Shown here: piece by piece, positions 52,635-61,817 of the stretch
Numbering within the stretch: position 1 is the first letter of the stretch
Layout: each line of letters opens with the position of its first letter
Assembly (NCBI RefSeq): GCF_003719825.1
Contig: NZ_RIBS01000002.1
Span: forward strand, 1-64,000
DNA length: 64,000 bases
Direction of reading: 5' to 3'
Source of the DNA: Montanilutibacter psychrotolerans
GTDB lineage: Bacteria > Pseudomonadota > Gammaproteobacteria > Xanthomonadales > Xanthomonadaceae
The notes under the pieces: generated by a model
What the model saw: only the letters and a program-made list of their open reading frames with translations
Told to the model about the DNA's origin: nothing
Databases searched by the model: none
Translations under genes and position numbers: made by a program

Positions 52635-53144
52635 ATGCTGAGTCTGGACAGTTCGCGCTGGGGAGAGCTCCAGCATGCATACGGCCCCGCGCTGGACACC
52701 CCTTCCTTGCTCCGCCAGCTTCAATCTCTACCGGAAGCCGCCGGAGAGTCGGAGCCCTGGTTCACTCTATGGAGTTCATTGGCGCATCAAGGCGACGTGT
52801 ATTCAGCCTCATTTGCGGCAGTACCCCACGTCGTGAGCGCCCTTGCGTCCCAACCGGAACAGGCTGGCTCGACGTACTTCCAATTTCCCGCGTGGGTCGA
52901 GATCTGCCGGAAGCACCAAGGCATGTCCGTACCCGCGGATCTGGAGCAGGCCTACTTTGCCGCCCTGAGCCAGTTGCCTGCCCTGGCCGCGGCAGCTGCA
53001 TCTCGCCCATGGGACGGAGACATGGTTGCTTGCGTGCTTGCTGCCATAGCTGCCGTCAAAGGCGATGCCACCGTGGCGGAGGCGGCGTTGGCGTTGTCTC
53101 CGGACGGTGCCGCTTCCTATCTGGGATGGTTAGCGGATCAGTAG
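52635..53144 (+). CDS. Unrecognised soluble protein with atypical codon use (HEAT-like?)
   Basis: I do not recognise a named family. The 169-residue product has no signal peptide or membrane helix. It is rich in Ala/Leu helices (FAAVPHVVSALASQPE, then LPALAAAAASRPWDG, then MVACVLAAIAAVKGDA), with a rhythm like two or three HEAT repeats. The opening LDSSRWGELQHAYGPALDTP and the HQGDVYSASFAAVPHV stretch look like a conserved motif of small orphan proteins, some suspected immunity factors; that is from memory and unproven. AAGGAAG lies 9 bp before the ATG. More A/T at third positions (CTT, TCA, TCT, CAA) than its neighbours suggests recent arrival. It is an isolated gene between HIT and the Slp-TgpA operon. 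Confidence 0.6.
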   Translation: MLSLDSSRWGELQHAYGPALDTPSLLRQLQSLPEAAGESEPWFTLWSSLAHQGDVYSASFAAVPHVVSALASQPEQAGSTYFQFPAWVEICRKHQGMSVPADLEQAYFAALSQLPALAAAAASRPWDGDMVACVLAAIAAVKGDATVAEAALALSPDGAASYLGWLADQ

Positions 53145-53343
53145 GGCACGACGATTCATTCAAGCCGAAGCCGCTTTGTGGTTCGGCCCAATTTCAGCCG
53201 TTCGCCCTCGCCGCCAACGCACCGCAACCCACCGCGGTAGCCGCGCGCAACCCGATCGCCCGCAACGAGTACTGACGGGCGATCGGTGCGGCTGGCCGCG
53301 TTCTGGGGTCGATGATGCCCGGCTCGCTAACCGCGCCGGTCGA

Positions 53344-53829
53344 TCACCACCAGCCCCACCACGGCCACGGGGCCGGGCGGGTGATGACGTCGACGCGATC
53401 GCGCACGGGCCACAGGTAGACGACGTCGGCCTCGACCTTGGGGAATCGGTAGTCGTACTGGCCGATGCGGCGGCTTTCGTACCCGGCGACGCGTCCGGTG
53501 AACGTCACTTCACGGTTGACCTGGAACAGGGCGGGGTCGTAGAAGCCCACGCGGCAGGCGAGAAAGCGCCCGCCGGTGTCGTCGCTGGCCCAGTACGGCC
53601 GGCCGTAGGTGTCCAGTCGCGTCGAGATCATCTCGAAGCAGGTGCGGTCGGTCTGGGGTTCCACCGCCACCACGCGACCACCCCAGCGCACCATCGCGCC
53701 AGTGGAATCGCCGGTCGTGGCATCGCGTGGGGTGATCGGATTGAATTCGCCCTGCAACGGTCGAGGCTGCGAGGCGCAGGCCGCCAGCACGGCCGTGGCG
53801 AGGGCGACTACCGCGAATCTGCTGTTCAT
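53344..53829 (-). CDS. Slp-family outer-membrane lipoprotein
   Basis: A 161-residue Slp/YeaY-type lipoprotein. The lipobox is LAAC, with Cys18 after MNSRFAVVALATAV. The mature part begins ASQPRPLQGEFNPITPRDAT and has MVRWGGRVVAVEPQTDRTCF and VTFTGRVAGYESRRIGQYDY, matching the Slp beta-barrel-like OB fold. It ends PAPWPWWGWW. Function is unknown; E. coli Slp responds to carbon starvation and acid. Its ATG overlaps the tgpA stop (ATGA), making it the last gene of the moxR-DUF58-tgpA operon. The 53145-53343 gap after the preceding gene shows no feature. Confidence 0.88.
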   Translation of the reverse strand: MNSRFAVVALATAVLAACASQPRPLQGEFNPITPRDATTGDSTGAMVRWGGRVVAVEPQTDRTCFEMISTRLDTYGRPYWASDDTGGRFLACRVGFYDPALFQVNREVTFTGRVAGYESRRIGQYDYRFPKVEADVVYLWPVRDRVDVITRPAPWPWWGWW

Positions 53830-55817
53830 CGGCGTTCTCCGAGCGGTTGTGGACGATGCGCGCGCAGTTCGCGGATGAGGCCACGCGGCTGTCGATGCGC
53901 GACCCGCGCTGGGTCGGCCTGAGCGTACCGCCATTCGTTGAAATGATGGCTGAGCCGTTGCAGCGGATCGCCCAGGTCCGGACGTACCGCCGTGACGCGC
54001 TCAACCCAGCCGTCGGCGGTTTCGTGCGACTGCCGGGCCAGGTCCAGGCGCGCATAACGCCGGCTGAGCGCATGCCAGGCACGCAGTACCGGGTCGCGCT
54101 GGCGCTCGCCGCGCGAGCTCAGCCAGGTCATCCACAACAGGCCGAGCAGGGCGCACGTGGTGAACAGGCCGATCAGGTGGGAGGTGTCCAGGCGCGGGAT
54201 GCCCAGTGGGCGCAGCATGTGCTGCTGGCGTTCGGCGTTGAAGCCCAGCACGAAATCGTTCCAGCCGCGCCGCATCCAGTCACTGACATCCAGCAACGGC
54301 GCCGCCGTGGCGATGCCGCCCAGCAGCCCACCCTGCGTGTCGAGGGTGCGATCGGCCAGCGTGTCGAAAATGCGCTCCGGCGCCACCGCGGCGGTCGGGT
54401 CCACGCGCGTCCAGCCGCGCCCGCGAAGCCAAACCTCCGTCCAGGCATGCGCGTCCAGGCGCCGCACCAGCCAGTAGTCACCGATCGGGTTGCGGTAGCC
54501 GCCCGCATACCCGGTGACCACGCGGGCGGGAATGCCCGCTGCGCGCATCAGCACCGCGAACGAGGAGCTGAAGTGCTGGCAGAACCCGGCCTTCTGGTCG
54601 AACAGGAACTCATCGACGCCGTCGCGCCCCGGCAATGGCGTCTCCAGCGTGTAGGCGAACTCGCTGCGGATCCAGGCGAGGCTGCGACGGATGAGCGCCT
54701 GGTCATCGTTGCCCGCCTCGAGTCGCCATTGGCGCGCCAGGGCGAGCGTGCGGGGGTTGTAGCCGTCCGGCAACGCCAGTGCGCGCGCGCGCACTGCCGG
54801 CGGCAGGTCGGGCTGATGGGCCGCCGGTGGCGAGGACCGGATGCGCCAGCGCGTCATGGAGAACAGTGGCGACGTCGTGCGCAGGCTGCGGTTGTAGTCC
54901 AGATGGCTGCCGTCGGGCGCTGCCCTTGGCAGGTCCAGCGCGACGAGTTGCCGGCGATCGGTGGGTTCGATCTCGACCTGGTAATCCCACACCACCGATT
55001 GCGACTGGACCGGAGGGGGCGGCATGTCGCGGGTGAACGACGGCTGCGTCCAGCTTTGCCCGTCAAAGTCCCACAGCACCGGGCCGCGCCAGTACATCTG
55101 CGACGGCATCGGTGTCTTGCCGAAAAACTGCGCGCGCAGCACTGGAGTGCCGTCGCCCATCAGGTCCAGCCACTGCCCCGGGGTCATCCGGTCGGACAGT
55201 CCGGAGCGGCCGAGCGCGCGCTCGGGCAAGCCCCACAACGGCGTGGTCAGTCGCGGGAATAACCAGAACGCCGCCAGGGCGAGCGGCAATCCGATGCCGA
55301 GCAGGCGTCCGACGCCTGTCAGGCGTTGGCGCAGTGGCGGCGAGACGCTGTCCTCGGACTCGACATCGGCGAATCGATGCAGCGCGGCCAGCGAGAAGAA
55401 CGCCGCCAACAGGCCGAGTGTCAGCACCAGCGGGCCCTGGTCCAGCAGGAAGGTCGAGAACGGGGCAAACAGGCCAAAGCCGACCAGGCTGCGCGCATCT
55501 CGCAGCGTGGACGTTTCGGCCGGTTTGATCGCCAGCATGGCGCCGAGCAGGGCAACGCCTGTGTCCCGGCCGATGGAGTAGCCGGTGAGCGACAGCACTG
55601 TCCCCACCACCGCCATCAGCAACAGGAACCGGGGAATCGCGGGTATCGCGCGACGCCAGGACAAGCCCGTGGTAAATGCGCAGGTCACCATGATCGTGGC
55701 CGCAGTGGTCCCGGGCAGCTGGGTCAGCAGCGGCAACAGACCGCCGATGCCCGCCGCGTACGCCCACGCGCGGCTGACCGAATCGAGCCGGTTGGCGTTT
55801 GTGCGACGACTAGTCAT
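53826..55817 (-). CDS. TgpA-type transmembrane transglutaminase-like protein
   Basis: A 663-residue inner-membrane protein. About six transmembrane helices occupy residues 15-200 (AGIGGLLPLLTQLPG..., SLVGFGLFAPFSTFLLDQG). The periplasmic transglutaminase-like domain has nucleophile C413 in FDQKAGFCQHFSSSF, H in RLDAHAWTEVWLRGRG and D in RVDPTAAV. A final membrane helix is LIGLFTTCALLGLLWMTW, followed by a cytoplasmic tail. In Pseudomonas TgpA is essential and linked to the cell envelope. The ATG at 55817 overlaps the end of the DUF58 gene by 8 bp; sequence further upstream in frame is not homologous. Confidence 0.9.
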   Translation of the reverse strand: MTSRRTNANRLDSVSRAWAYAAGIGGLLPLLTQLPGTTAATIMVTCAFTTGLSWRRAIPAIPRFLLLMAVVGTVLSLTGYSIGRDTGVALLGAMLAIKPAETSTLRDARSLVGFGLFAPFSTFLLDQGPLVLTLGLLAAFFSLAALHRFADVESEDSVSPPLRQRLTGVGRLLGIGLPLALAAFWLFPRLTTPLWGLPERALGRSGLSDRMTPGQWLDLMGDGTPVLRAQFFGKTPMPSQMYWRGPVLWDFDGQSWTQPSFTRDMPPPPVQSQSVVWDYQVEIEPTDRRQLVALDLPRAAPDGSHLDYNRSLRTTSPLFSMTRWRIRSSPPAAHQPDLPPAVRARALALPDGYNPRTLALARQWRLEAGNDDQALIRRSLAWIRSEFAYTLETPLPGRDGVDEFLFDQKAGFCQHFSSSFAVLMRAAGIPARVVTGYAGGYRNPIGDYWLVRRLDAHAWTEVWLRGRGWTRVDPTAAVAPERIFDTLADRTLDTQGGLLGGIATAAPLLDVSDWMRRGWNDFVLGFNAERQQHMLRPLGIPRLDTSHLIGLFTTCALLGLLWMTWLSSRGERQRDPVLRAWHALSRRYARLDLARQSHETADGWVERVTAVRPDLGDPLQRLSHHFNEWRYAQADPARVAHRQPRGLIRELRAHRPQPLGERR

Positions 55818-56847
55818 GGGGCAACAAGGCCAGGGCGCGCAGGCAGGCGTGGCGATGCTGGGCACCCTGGTCGGGGCCGAGCGCGGGTTGCGCGGGTAGA
55901 TCGAGGCGGTACCGGCGACCTTCGCGCTCGGCCTCGTCGACCCAGCGGGCAAGTCGCGCGATCCGTCCCTCGTAGGGCAGGCCCGACAGCGCGTTCCAGG
56001 CCAGCACGACTTCTGCGCCGAGCGGCTGTTCGTACTCGCGCACCAGCAGCGTGTCGCGTCGAGCCGAATGTTTCCACGCAATCGCGCGGCGGGCATCGCC
56101 CGCGCGGTAGGCGCGCAGGTGATGGACGTCGTCGCCGGTCGGATGAAGGCGGGTGTGCACCTGCTGGCCGGCGCCTTCAGGCAATGCCGGTCCGTGCGCC
56201 TCGGGGGCGGGATAGACCAGCAGCGGCGCATCCGGCCAGGCGTACGCCCAGGCACGTGCCAGGCCGAGCGGACGAGTCGTGGACACTCGCAGACGCGGCA
56301 GTTCCAGCCATCCACGCCGCTCGGTCTCGATGTCCAGCGCCGCCTCGCCGTGGTCCTGTTCGAGGTTCAGCACGGCATGTCGTTGGCTGGCCGATCCGTC
56401 GGAGTGCGCAAATGCAACGCGGAGGCCGCGGCGTCGGCGTTGATCGGCGGCGTGCGCGTGCAGGCGCAGGGTAATGGGGCTCCCGGCGGCCACGGGTTCG
56501 GCTTCGACCGCCACCACCGTCAGCCCGGCCAGTTGGAGGTGTCCGGCCACCAGGCTGGTCAGCCCGGCACCGGCCAGCAACAGCGCCAGCAACAGGGCCG
56601 GGTTGTTGTTGAAGTTGAGCGCGCCGATCACCATCGAAAACAGCAGCGCCGCGTAGAAGAGGCCGAAGCCGGTCGGCAGCACGTAGATGCGCTGGCGGAC
56701 GAAATGCACCGGCAGGGGCTCCGGGTCGCGCGGCCGGGTCCACGCCTGCATGCGTGCGTACGCGCGGCGGAACAGCCGTTGCGCCCGGCCCGCTGGTGCG
56801 TCATCGCCGGTCGATGGGCGCCGGCCGGTTGGTGTTCGATTGCTCAC
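55810..56847 (-). CDS. DUF58 domain protein
   Basis: A 345-residue membrane protein with two adjacent helices near the N-terminus (YVLPTGFGLFYAALLFSMVI and ALLLALLLAGAGLTSLVAG). After these come an Ig-like stretch and the DUF58 signature (GDDVHHLRAYRAGDARRAI, then AWKHSARRDTLLVREYE), a von Willebrand A-like motif. DUF58 proteins pair with MoxR ATPases, which are thought to remodel or mature them. It starts 57 bp after moxR. Precise activity is unknown. Confidence 0.92.
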   Translation of the reverse strand: MSNRTPTGRRPSTGDDAPAGRAQRLFRRAYARMQAWTRPRDPEPLPVHFVRQRIYVLPTGFGLFYAALLFSMVIGALNFNNNPALLLALLLAGAGLTSLVAGHLQLAGLTVVAVEAEPVAAGSPITLRLHAHAADQRRRRGLRVAFAHSDGSASQRHAVLNLEQDHGEAALDIETERRGWLELPRLRVSTTRPLGLARAWAYAWPDAPLLVYPAPEAHGPALPEGAGQQVHTRLHPTGDDVHHLRAYRAGDARRAIAWKHSARRDTLLVREYEQPLGAEVVLAWNALSGLPYEGRIARLARWVDEAEREGRRYRLDLPAQPALGPDQGAQHRHACLRALALLPHD

Positions 56848-56904
56848 CTGCGGATGCTCATCTGCCGTGGGTGGTCTGCCATTGCCTGCTGGACATCGCG
56901 CAAT

Positions 56905-57858
56905 TCAATCGACCGGTACGGCGTGCAAGATCGCCTTGGCCAATGCCGCGTCGCTGCCGGCGTCGGCGTCGGCCACCAGTCGATGCGCGGTGACGGCGGT
57001 GAACAACGCCTGCACGTCGTCGGGCAAAACGTGATTGCGACCGAGCAGCAGCGCGTACGCGCGTGAAGCGCGCAGTAGCGCCAGACCCGCGCGTGGCGAC
57101 AGGCCGACACGCACGCCCGGGTGCTTGCGGCTGCGCGCCAGCAGCGCCTGCACGTAGTCGATGAGTGCTTCGCTGGCATGCACCGCCGACACGGCCGCAC
57201 GTCCAGCCAGCACGTCGTCGCTGCCGAGCATCGGTTGGGCCCGTGCGATCAGGGTGCGGCGGTCACTGCCCGACAGCAGGTCGCGTTCAGCGGCCTCGCC
57301 CGGATAACCCAGCGCCAGGCGCAGCAGGAAGCGGTCGAGTTGCGAATCGGGCAGCGGGTAGGTGCCCGAGAGGTCGACCGGGTTCTGGGTGGCAATCACG
57401 AAAAACGGTGACGGCAACGCGTGGGTGGTCCCGTCGACGGTCACCTGGTGTTCGGCCATCGCCTCCAGGAGGGCGCTTTGCGTGCGCGGTGGCGCGCGGT
57501 TGATTTCGTCGGCCAGCAGCACCTGGGTGAACACCGGTCCCGGGTGGAACTCGAAACGACGCGCTTGCGGGTCGAACACCGAAACGCCGACGACATCGGC
57601 CGGCAACAGATCGGAGGTGAACTGCACACGCTGGAAGTCCAGGCCCAGGGTTGCCGCGAGCGCGTGGGCGAGGGTGGTCTTGCCCAGGCCGGGAAGGTCT
57701 TCGATCAGCAAGTGACCGTCCGACAACAGCGCCACGAACGCCAGCCTGACTTCTTGGACCTTGCCAAGCACCAGCCCGTTCACCTGGTTCTGGGCGCGGT
57801 CGAGGGCGTCGCGCAGGCCATCGGGTAGCATGCTTGCTGTCTTGGGGGATGCCGACAT
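56905..57858 (-). CDS. MoxR-family AAA+ ATPase
   Basis: A 317-residue AAA+ ATPase, chaperone-like, acting with DUF58/VWA proteins. Walker A is DLPGLGKT (54-61), Walker B LLADEINRAPPRTQSALLEA, and sensor 1 FFVIATQNPVDLSG followed by YPLPDSQLDRFLL, a hallmark of the MoxR group. The C-terminal lid has SPRAGLALLRASRAYA. First gene of the minus-strand operon moxR-DUF58-tgpA-slp, divergent from the membrane glycosyltransferase gene with only 46 bp between starts, so their promoters overlap. Confidence 0.95.
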   Translation of the reverse strand: MSASPKTASMLPDGLRDALDRAQNQVNGLVLGKVQEVRLAFVALLSDGHLLIEDLPGLGKTTLAHALAATLGLDFQRVQFTSDLLPADVVGVSVFDPQARRFEFHPGPVFTQVLLADEINRAPPRTQSALLEAMAEHQVTVDGTTHALPSPFFVIATQNPVDLSGTYPLPDSQLDRFLLRLALGYPGEAAERDLLSGSDRRTLIARAQPMLGSDDVLAGRAAVSAVHASEALIDYVQALLARSRKHPGVRVGLSPRAGLALLRASRAYALLLGRNHVLPDDVQALFTAVTAHRLVADADAGSDAALAKAILHAVPVD

Positions 57859-57904
57859 CGGAAGTCTCCTTGAATCCGATTGAGTTTAGCGAGGTCAGGA
57901 GACG

Positions 57905-59743
57905 ATGCAGGACGAATTGCGTGCGCGACAGCGCTTTCTCGTGCTGTTCGCGGTGGTGCTGGCGATCAAGGTGCTGGTCGCCGCCCGCCTGCCCTTGTTC
58001 GTCGACGAGGCGTTTTACTGGCTGGAAGGCCAGCACCTTGCCGCGGCCTACTCCGATCTGCCGGGGTTGACGGCGTGGTTGACACGGCTCGGTGTCACGC
58101 TCGGCGGCAACACGCCGCTGGGCCTGCGCGCGCCGTTTCTGATGATTGCCGCGGCCTTGCCGTGGCTGGTCGTCCACATCACGCGCCGCGAATTCGGTGA
58201 GGCCTACGGATGGCAGGCCGGCTGCTTCGCGCTGCTGCTTCCGCTGGCCGGCACGCTGGGGCTGCTGGCATTGCCCGATGCGGCGATGGCGCTGGCGACG
58301 CTGCTGTGCGTCGACGCCGGTGCGCGACTGTTGCGCCGGGTCGATGCCGGCGGTGCACTCGAACTCGCGCTGGGTCTTGCGATCGGCGCGCTCACCCACT
58401 ACCGGTTCATCGGCGTGATTGCCGTGGGCTTCGTCGCCCTGCTGTTGCTCGCCGACGGCCGCCAGGCGCTGCGCGACGTGCGCGTATGGACTGCCGTCGC
58501 GTTCGGCGCCGCGGCATGGACGCCGCTGCTGGCCTGGAACTTCGACAACGCCGATGCCGGGCTGCGCTTCCAGCTGGTCGATCGTCACCCGTGGGCATTT
58601 CATGCCGACGGCATTTCGTTCGTGGTCATCCAGGCGCTGCTGGTGACGCCGCTACTGTTTGCCGCGCTGGCTATCGCGGCCTGGCGTGGTGGTCGAAGCG
58701 CCTTGCCGGCCTCGCGTTACCTAGCGCTGCTGGGTGGGCTGGTGGTGCTGGGCTTCTTCGCGCTGGGCTTTTTTGCCGACACCGAGCGGGTGAGTTTCCA
58801 CTGGCCGCTGCCGGGCTACCTGGCGCTGCTGCCGTTGTTGCCGGCATTGCTGGCGCGCTGGCCTGCCTGGCTGCGCGCGGCGACGTGGTCGTTGTCCGCC
58901 GTCGGATTGGTGGCGATGCTGGGCTACTACGTCGTGGTGTCGTTGCCCGAGGTGCGCGCGCAAAGCGCGGCCGAAAAGTGGTATCCCTCCAACTTCGCCG
59001 GCTGGGACCGGCTTGCCGATGCGGTGCGCCTGGAGTGGTCGGCGATGCCGGCCAACACCCGCATCGTGGCCGAGAACTTCAAGCTTGGTGCCGAGCTGGG
59101 TTTCGCGCTGGGCGACGCGAACATCCCCGTGCTCGACCATCCGCTCAACCACAAGCACGGCCGGGCGCCGCAACTGAAGCTGTGGGGCCTGCAGACGCCG
59201 GGTCGCGCTGCGTGGGGCGACGCGCCGGTGCTGCTGGTGGTCGGCGCCAGCGACGTCCAGTACAAGACCCTGCTCGCGCGTTACCACGCGTTGTGCGACG
59301 CGGTCGGTCCGTTGCCGCCGCCACGGGTGATCAATGTCGATCACGGTCGCCAGCGCTTCCTGTTGTTCCGGCTCGACCGGCCCCGTGCAGGCCGCTGCAC
59401 CACGCCGGCGATGGCCTGGCTCGACGCGCCGGTTGCGGGGGCGAAGGTCGCAGGCCCGCTGGAACTGGCCGGCTGGGCCTTCAAGGACGGCGTCGGCATC
59501 GCGCGGGTCGACGTCACCCTGGACGGAAAGGTGATCGGCCCGGCGGAGTACGGCCGGCACAACGACGGCGTGGCCCGCTACTGGAAGATCTCGACCGATC
59601 CCCAGCACCCGCTCGTCGGACTGGGCGGCAAGATTGACCTGGGCGGCGTTCCCGCCGGTCGCCATTGGCTCGGCCTGCGTCTGCATGGCCGCGATGGCAG
59701 CATCGAGGACTGGTCCGAGCAGCCGATCGAGGTCGTCCGCTAG
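57905..59743 (+). CDS. ArnT/PMT-like membrane glycosyltransferase
   Basis: A 612-residue protein of the GT-C superfamily (GT39/GT83), using a polyprenyl-phosphate sugar donor at the periplasmic face. About 10-11 transmembrane helices cover residues 10-370. The catalytic acid pair D34-E35 lies in LPLFVDEAFYWLEGQ on the first periplasmic loop, and LTHYRFIGVIAV is another family motif. The C-terminal ~230 residues form a soluble domain ending with a beta-sandwich (LELAGWAFKDGVGIARVDVT). The donor and acceptor (lipid A, O-antigen or protein) are not deducible. ATG 57905 has a GTCAGGAGACG site. Confidence 0.85.
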   Translation: MQDELRARQRFLVLFAVVLAIKVLVAARLPLFVDEAFYWLEGQHLAAAYSDLPGLTAWLTRLGVTLGGNTPLGLRAPFLMIAAALPWLVVHITRREFGEAYGWQAGCFALLLPLAGTLGLLALPDAAMALATLLCVDAGARLLRRVDAGGALELALGLAIGALTHYRFIGVIAVGFVALLLLADGRQALRDVRVWTAVAFGAAAWTPLLAWNFDNADAGLRFQLVDRHPWAFHADGISFVVIQALLVTPLLFAALAIAAWRGGRSALPASRYLALLGGLVVLGFFALGFFADTERVSFHWPLPGYLALLPLLPALLARWPAWLRAATWSLSAVGLVAMLGYYVVVSLPEVRAQSAAEKWYPSNFAGWDRLADAVRLEWSAMPANTRIVAENFKLGAELGFALGDANIPVLDHPLNHKHGRAPQLKLWGLQTPGRAAWGDAPVLLVVGASDVQYKTLLARYHALCDAVGPLPPPRVINVDHGRQRFLLFRLDRPRAGRCTTPAMAWLDAPVAGAKVAGPLELAGWAFKDGVGIARVDVTLDGKVIGPAEYGRHNDGVARYWKISTDPQHPLVGLGGKIDLGGVPAGRHWLGLRLHGRDGSIEDWSEQPIEVVR

Positions 59744-59791
59744 CGCCCCCGGCGTCAGCTGTGTCGGGCGCTCGTCAGGCCAGGGCGCCCG

Positions 59792-60394
59792 TCAAGGCAC
59801 CGAAAAACCGGCCTCGCGCAATAGCCGTGCGGTGGCGATCAGCGGCAAGCCGATCAGCGCGGTCGGGTCCTGCGTTTCGATCGCGTCGAACAGGCTGATG
59901 CCCAGCCCCTCGCATTTGAAGCTGCCGGCGCAGTCGAACGGTTGCTCGGCATCGACGTAGCGTCCGATCTCGTCGCCCCGCAGCGTCCGGAAGCGAACGG
60001 TGGTGGTATCCAGCCAAAGGTGCGGCGTGACGCCCTGGCGATACAGGCACACGCCGGTGCGGAACCGGACCGGCTGGCCCGACATCGCGGCCAGCTGCCC
60101 GACGGCCGCTTCCCGGTTGCCGGGCTTGCCCAGCGTGGCGGTGCCCAGCTCGGCCACCTGGTCGGAGCCGATCACCCAGGCGTCGGGGTGCAGTGCCGCC
60201 ACGGCGGCCGCCTTGGCGTGGGCCAGTCGCAGCGCCAATGCCGCCGGCGTTTCGTCCGGCAGCGCGGTTTCGTCGCTCTCGGGCCGGGCGATGCTGAACG
60301 GCAGGCGCAAGCGCTCCAGCAGTTCGCGCCGGTAACGGGAGGTCGAGGCCAGGATCAGTGGCTGCTGGGCAGTCGGGTTGTCGTGGAACGGCAT
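59792..60394 (-). CDS. Maf-like nucleotide pyrophosphatase, YceF type (m7GTP)
   Basis: A 200-residue Maf-family enzyme that hydrolyses modified nucleotides; the YceF branch prefers 7-methyl-GTP. It has LILASTSRYRRELLERL at the N-terminus, DETALPDETP, VIGSDQVAELG and the C-terminal GSFKCEGLGISLFDAIETQD. It converges with the preceding glycosyltransferase and is separated from a small membrane-protein gene by 3 bp. Near yceD, rpmF and fabH, as in E. coli, where yceF is divergent from yceD-rpmF. Confidence 0.93.
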   Translation of the reverse strand: MPFHDNPTAQQPLILASTSRYRRELLERLRLPFSIARPESDETALPDETPAALALRLAHAKAAAVAALHPDAWVIGSDQVAELGTATLGKPGNREAAVGQLAAMSGQPVRFRTGVCLYRQGVTPHLWLDTTTVRFRTLRGDEIGRYVDAEQPFDCAGSFKCEGLGISLFDAIETQDPTALIGLPLIATARLLREAGFSVP

Positions 60395-60397
60395 CGT

Positions 60398-60757
60398 TCA
60401 GCTCACCGCGCGCGCGCGCTCGATGCGCACCAGCTGCTGGTCGATGCGGTTGCGGGCAGCGTCGATCGAGCCGCGTACCTCCGCCAGCTGGGCAAGGCTG
60501 GCCTGGCTGCCGTAGTCGCGCAGCCAGACCCGCTGGCGCAGCATCTCGCGCATCGCGTCCCGGACCGGGTCATCGCCTTCGCCGCCGGCAACCGCCTTGA
60601 TCTCGGCGCGGGCCGTGCGCAGGCGCTCCTCCAGCGCGTCGGCGGCGTCGAGCACCGCGCGCACGGCGCGCCGGCGGCGCCCGCTGAACAGGCGCACGAT
60701 CAGGACCAGCACGCCGGCGGAAACCGCGGCGCTCAACAGCAGAAGGGTGGTATTCAC
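60398..60757 (-). CDS. Small single-helix membrane protein of unknown function
   Basis: A 119-residue protein starting at GTG with one N-terminal membrane helix (VNTTLLLLSAAVSAGVLVLI) followed by an Arg-rich stop-transfer segment (SGRRRRAVRAV). The rest is a helical, Arg/Glu/Ala-rich cytoplasmic part with coiled-coil spacing. No homologue comes to mind. It overlaps nothing and precedes the maf gene by 3 bp, so the two are likely co-transcribed. Start choice is weak because no clear Shine-Dalgarno sequence is visible. It diverges from yceD. Confidence 0.55.
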   Translation of the reverse strand: MNTTLLLLSAAVSAGVLVLIVRLFSGRRRRAVRAVLDAADALEERLRTARAEIKAVAGGEGDDPVRDAMREMLRQRVWLRDYGSQASLAQLAEVRGSIDAARNRIDQQLVRIERARAVS

Positions 60758-60880
60758 GGACGCAGGGCGCTGCAGGTGGGCTGGCAGTCTGCCGTGGCTC
60801 GCGGGGCGGGGGCAAATCCCGATCGGCAAAGGCTTTCCGGTTTGACAGCCGGGGCTGCGGTCTCTACCATTCCGCGGCTT

Positions 60881-61393
60881 ATGTCAGCGAACCTGCCCGA
60901 GATGCTGGATGCTTGGCGCATGGTCGCAGCGCGACGCGGCGTGGAAGGCCGTGTCCCGCTGGCGGCGCTGACCCGGTTGCACGACTACCTGGTCGACAGC
61001 GAAGGCGACGTCCGTTTCGCCCTCGATTTCGGCCAGGACGAGTTGCGCGTCCCGTACCTGGAGATGCGGATCGATGCCGAGCTGCCGCTGCTTTGCCAGC
61101 GCAGCCTGCAACGTTTCCTGTATCCGGTGCAGGTCGTGCAGCGGCTTGGCCTGATCCGCGAAGAGGCGGACGAAGCCGCGCTGCCGCCGGGATACGAACC
61201 CCTGCTGATGCCGGAAGACGGCATGCTGCAGACCATCGGGCTGGTCGAGGACGAATTGATCCTTGCCGTTCCGGTCGTGCCGACAATGCCCGGCACGGAA
61301 GCGATGGAGCGCGACTGGCCGGCCCAGGAGGCCGAGCTGGAACGCGTCAACCCGTTCGCTGCGCTGTCGGCATTGAAGAACAAACCGAAATAG
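60881..61393 (+). CDS. yceD: YceD/DUF177 protein (23S rRNA accumulation)
   Basis: A 170-residue protein of the DUF177 family; in E. coli the yceD-rpmF transcript is conserved and YceD (RluC-region) supports 23S rRNA accumulation. It starts [20 protein letters not shown], contains [20 protein letters not shown] with the conserved Cys, and the [17 protein letters not shown]-like segment near residue 125. The usual second half of a CxxC pair (CxRC) is reduced here to LLCQR. It leads directly into rpmF 43 bp later. Confidence 0.9.
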   Translation: MSANLPEMLDAWRMVAARRGVEGRVPLAALTRLHDYLVDSEGDVRFALDFGQDELRVPYLEMRIDAELPLLCQRSLQRFLYPVQVVQRLGLIREEADEAALPPGYEPLLMPEDGMLQTIGLVEDELILAVPVVPTMPGTEAMERDWPAQEAELERVNPFAALSALKNKPK

Positions 61394-61436
61394 TCACCGC
61401 AAGCTAGTCACCTGCCGTATTCCTTGGAGCAAGACC

Positions 61437-61631
61437 ATGGCTGTTCAGAAGTCCCGAGTTTCCCCGTCCAAGCGTGGCATGCGCCGCTCGCACGATGCGC
61501 TGTCCAGCAAGCAGCTGGCCACCGATCCGACCACCGGCGAGACCCACCTGCGCCACCACGTGACCGCCGACGGCTACTACCGCGGCAAGAAGGTCATCAA
61601 CACCCAGTCGAAGGTTGCCGACGAAGAGTAA
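61437..61631 (+). CDS. rpmF: 50S ribosomal protein L32
   Basis: A 64-residue ribosomal protein. [20 protein letters not shown] is the family N-terminus, then [20 protein letters not shown]. The zinc-binding cysteines present in some L32 proteins are absent (no CxxC), so this is the zinc-independent form, like that of E. coli. CCTTGGAGCAAGACC upstream contains the ribosome site. The gene lies between yceD and fabH. Confidence 0.98.
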   Translation: MAVQKSRVSPSKRGMRRSHDALSSKQLATDPTTGETHLRHHVTADGYYRGKKVINTQSKVADEE

Positions 61632-61817
61632 GTTTCGTCGCTACCCGCCGCGCCGCGCCTGCATCCCCGATGCGCGCGGCCGTCGCTGCCGGCCTTGCCG
61701 GCATGGTTGGACGGTGGTGGTTTCAGCCGTTGCAATCTGGCGGTAGCCCGCGGTGAGGCTCCGGCCCCGGCGTATGCCGGCGGCTCCTGGCAATGCTTCC
61801 GCTGCGGGATCCCCCAG

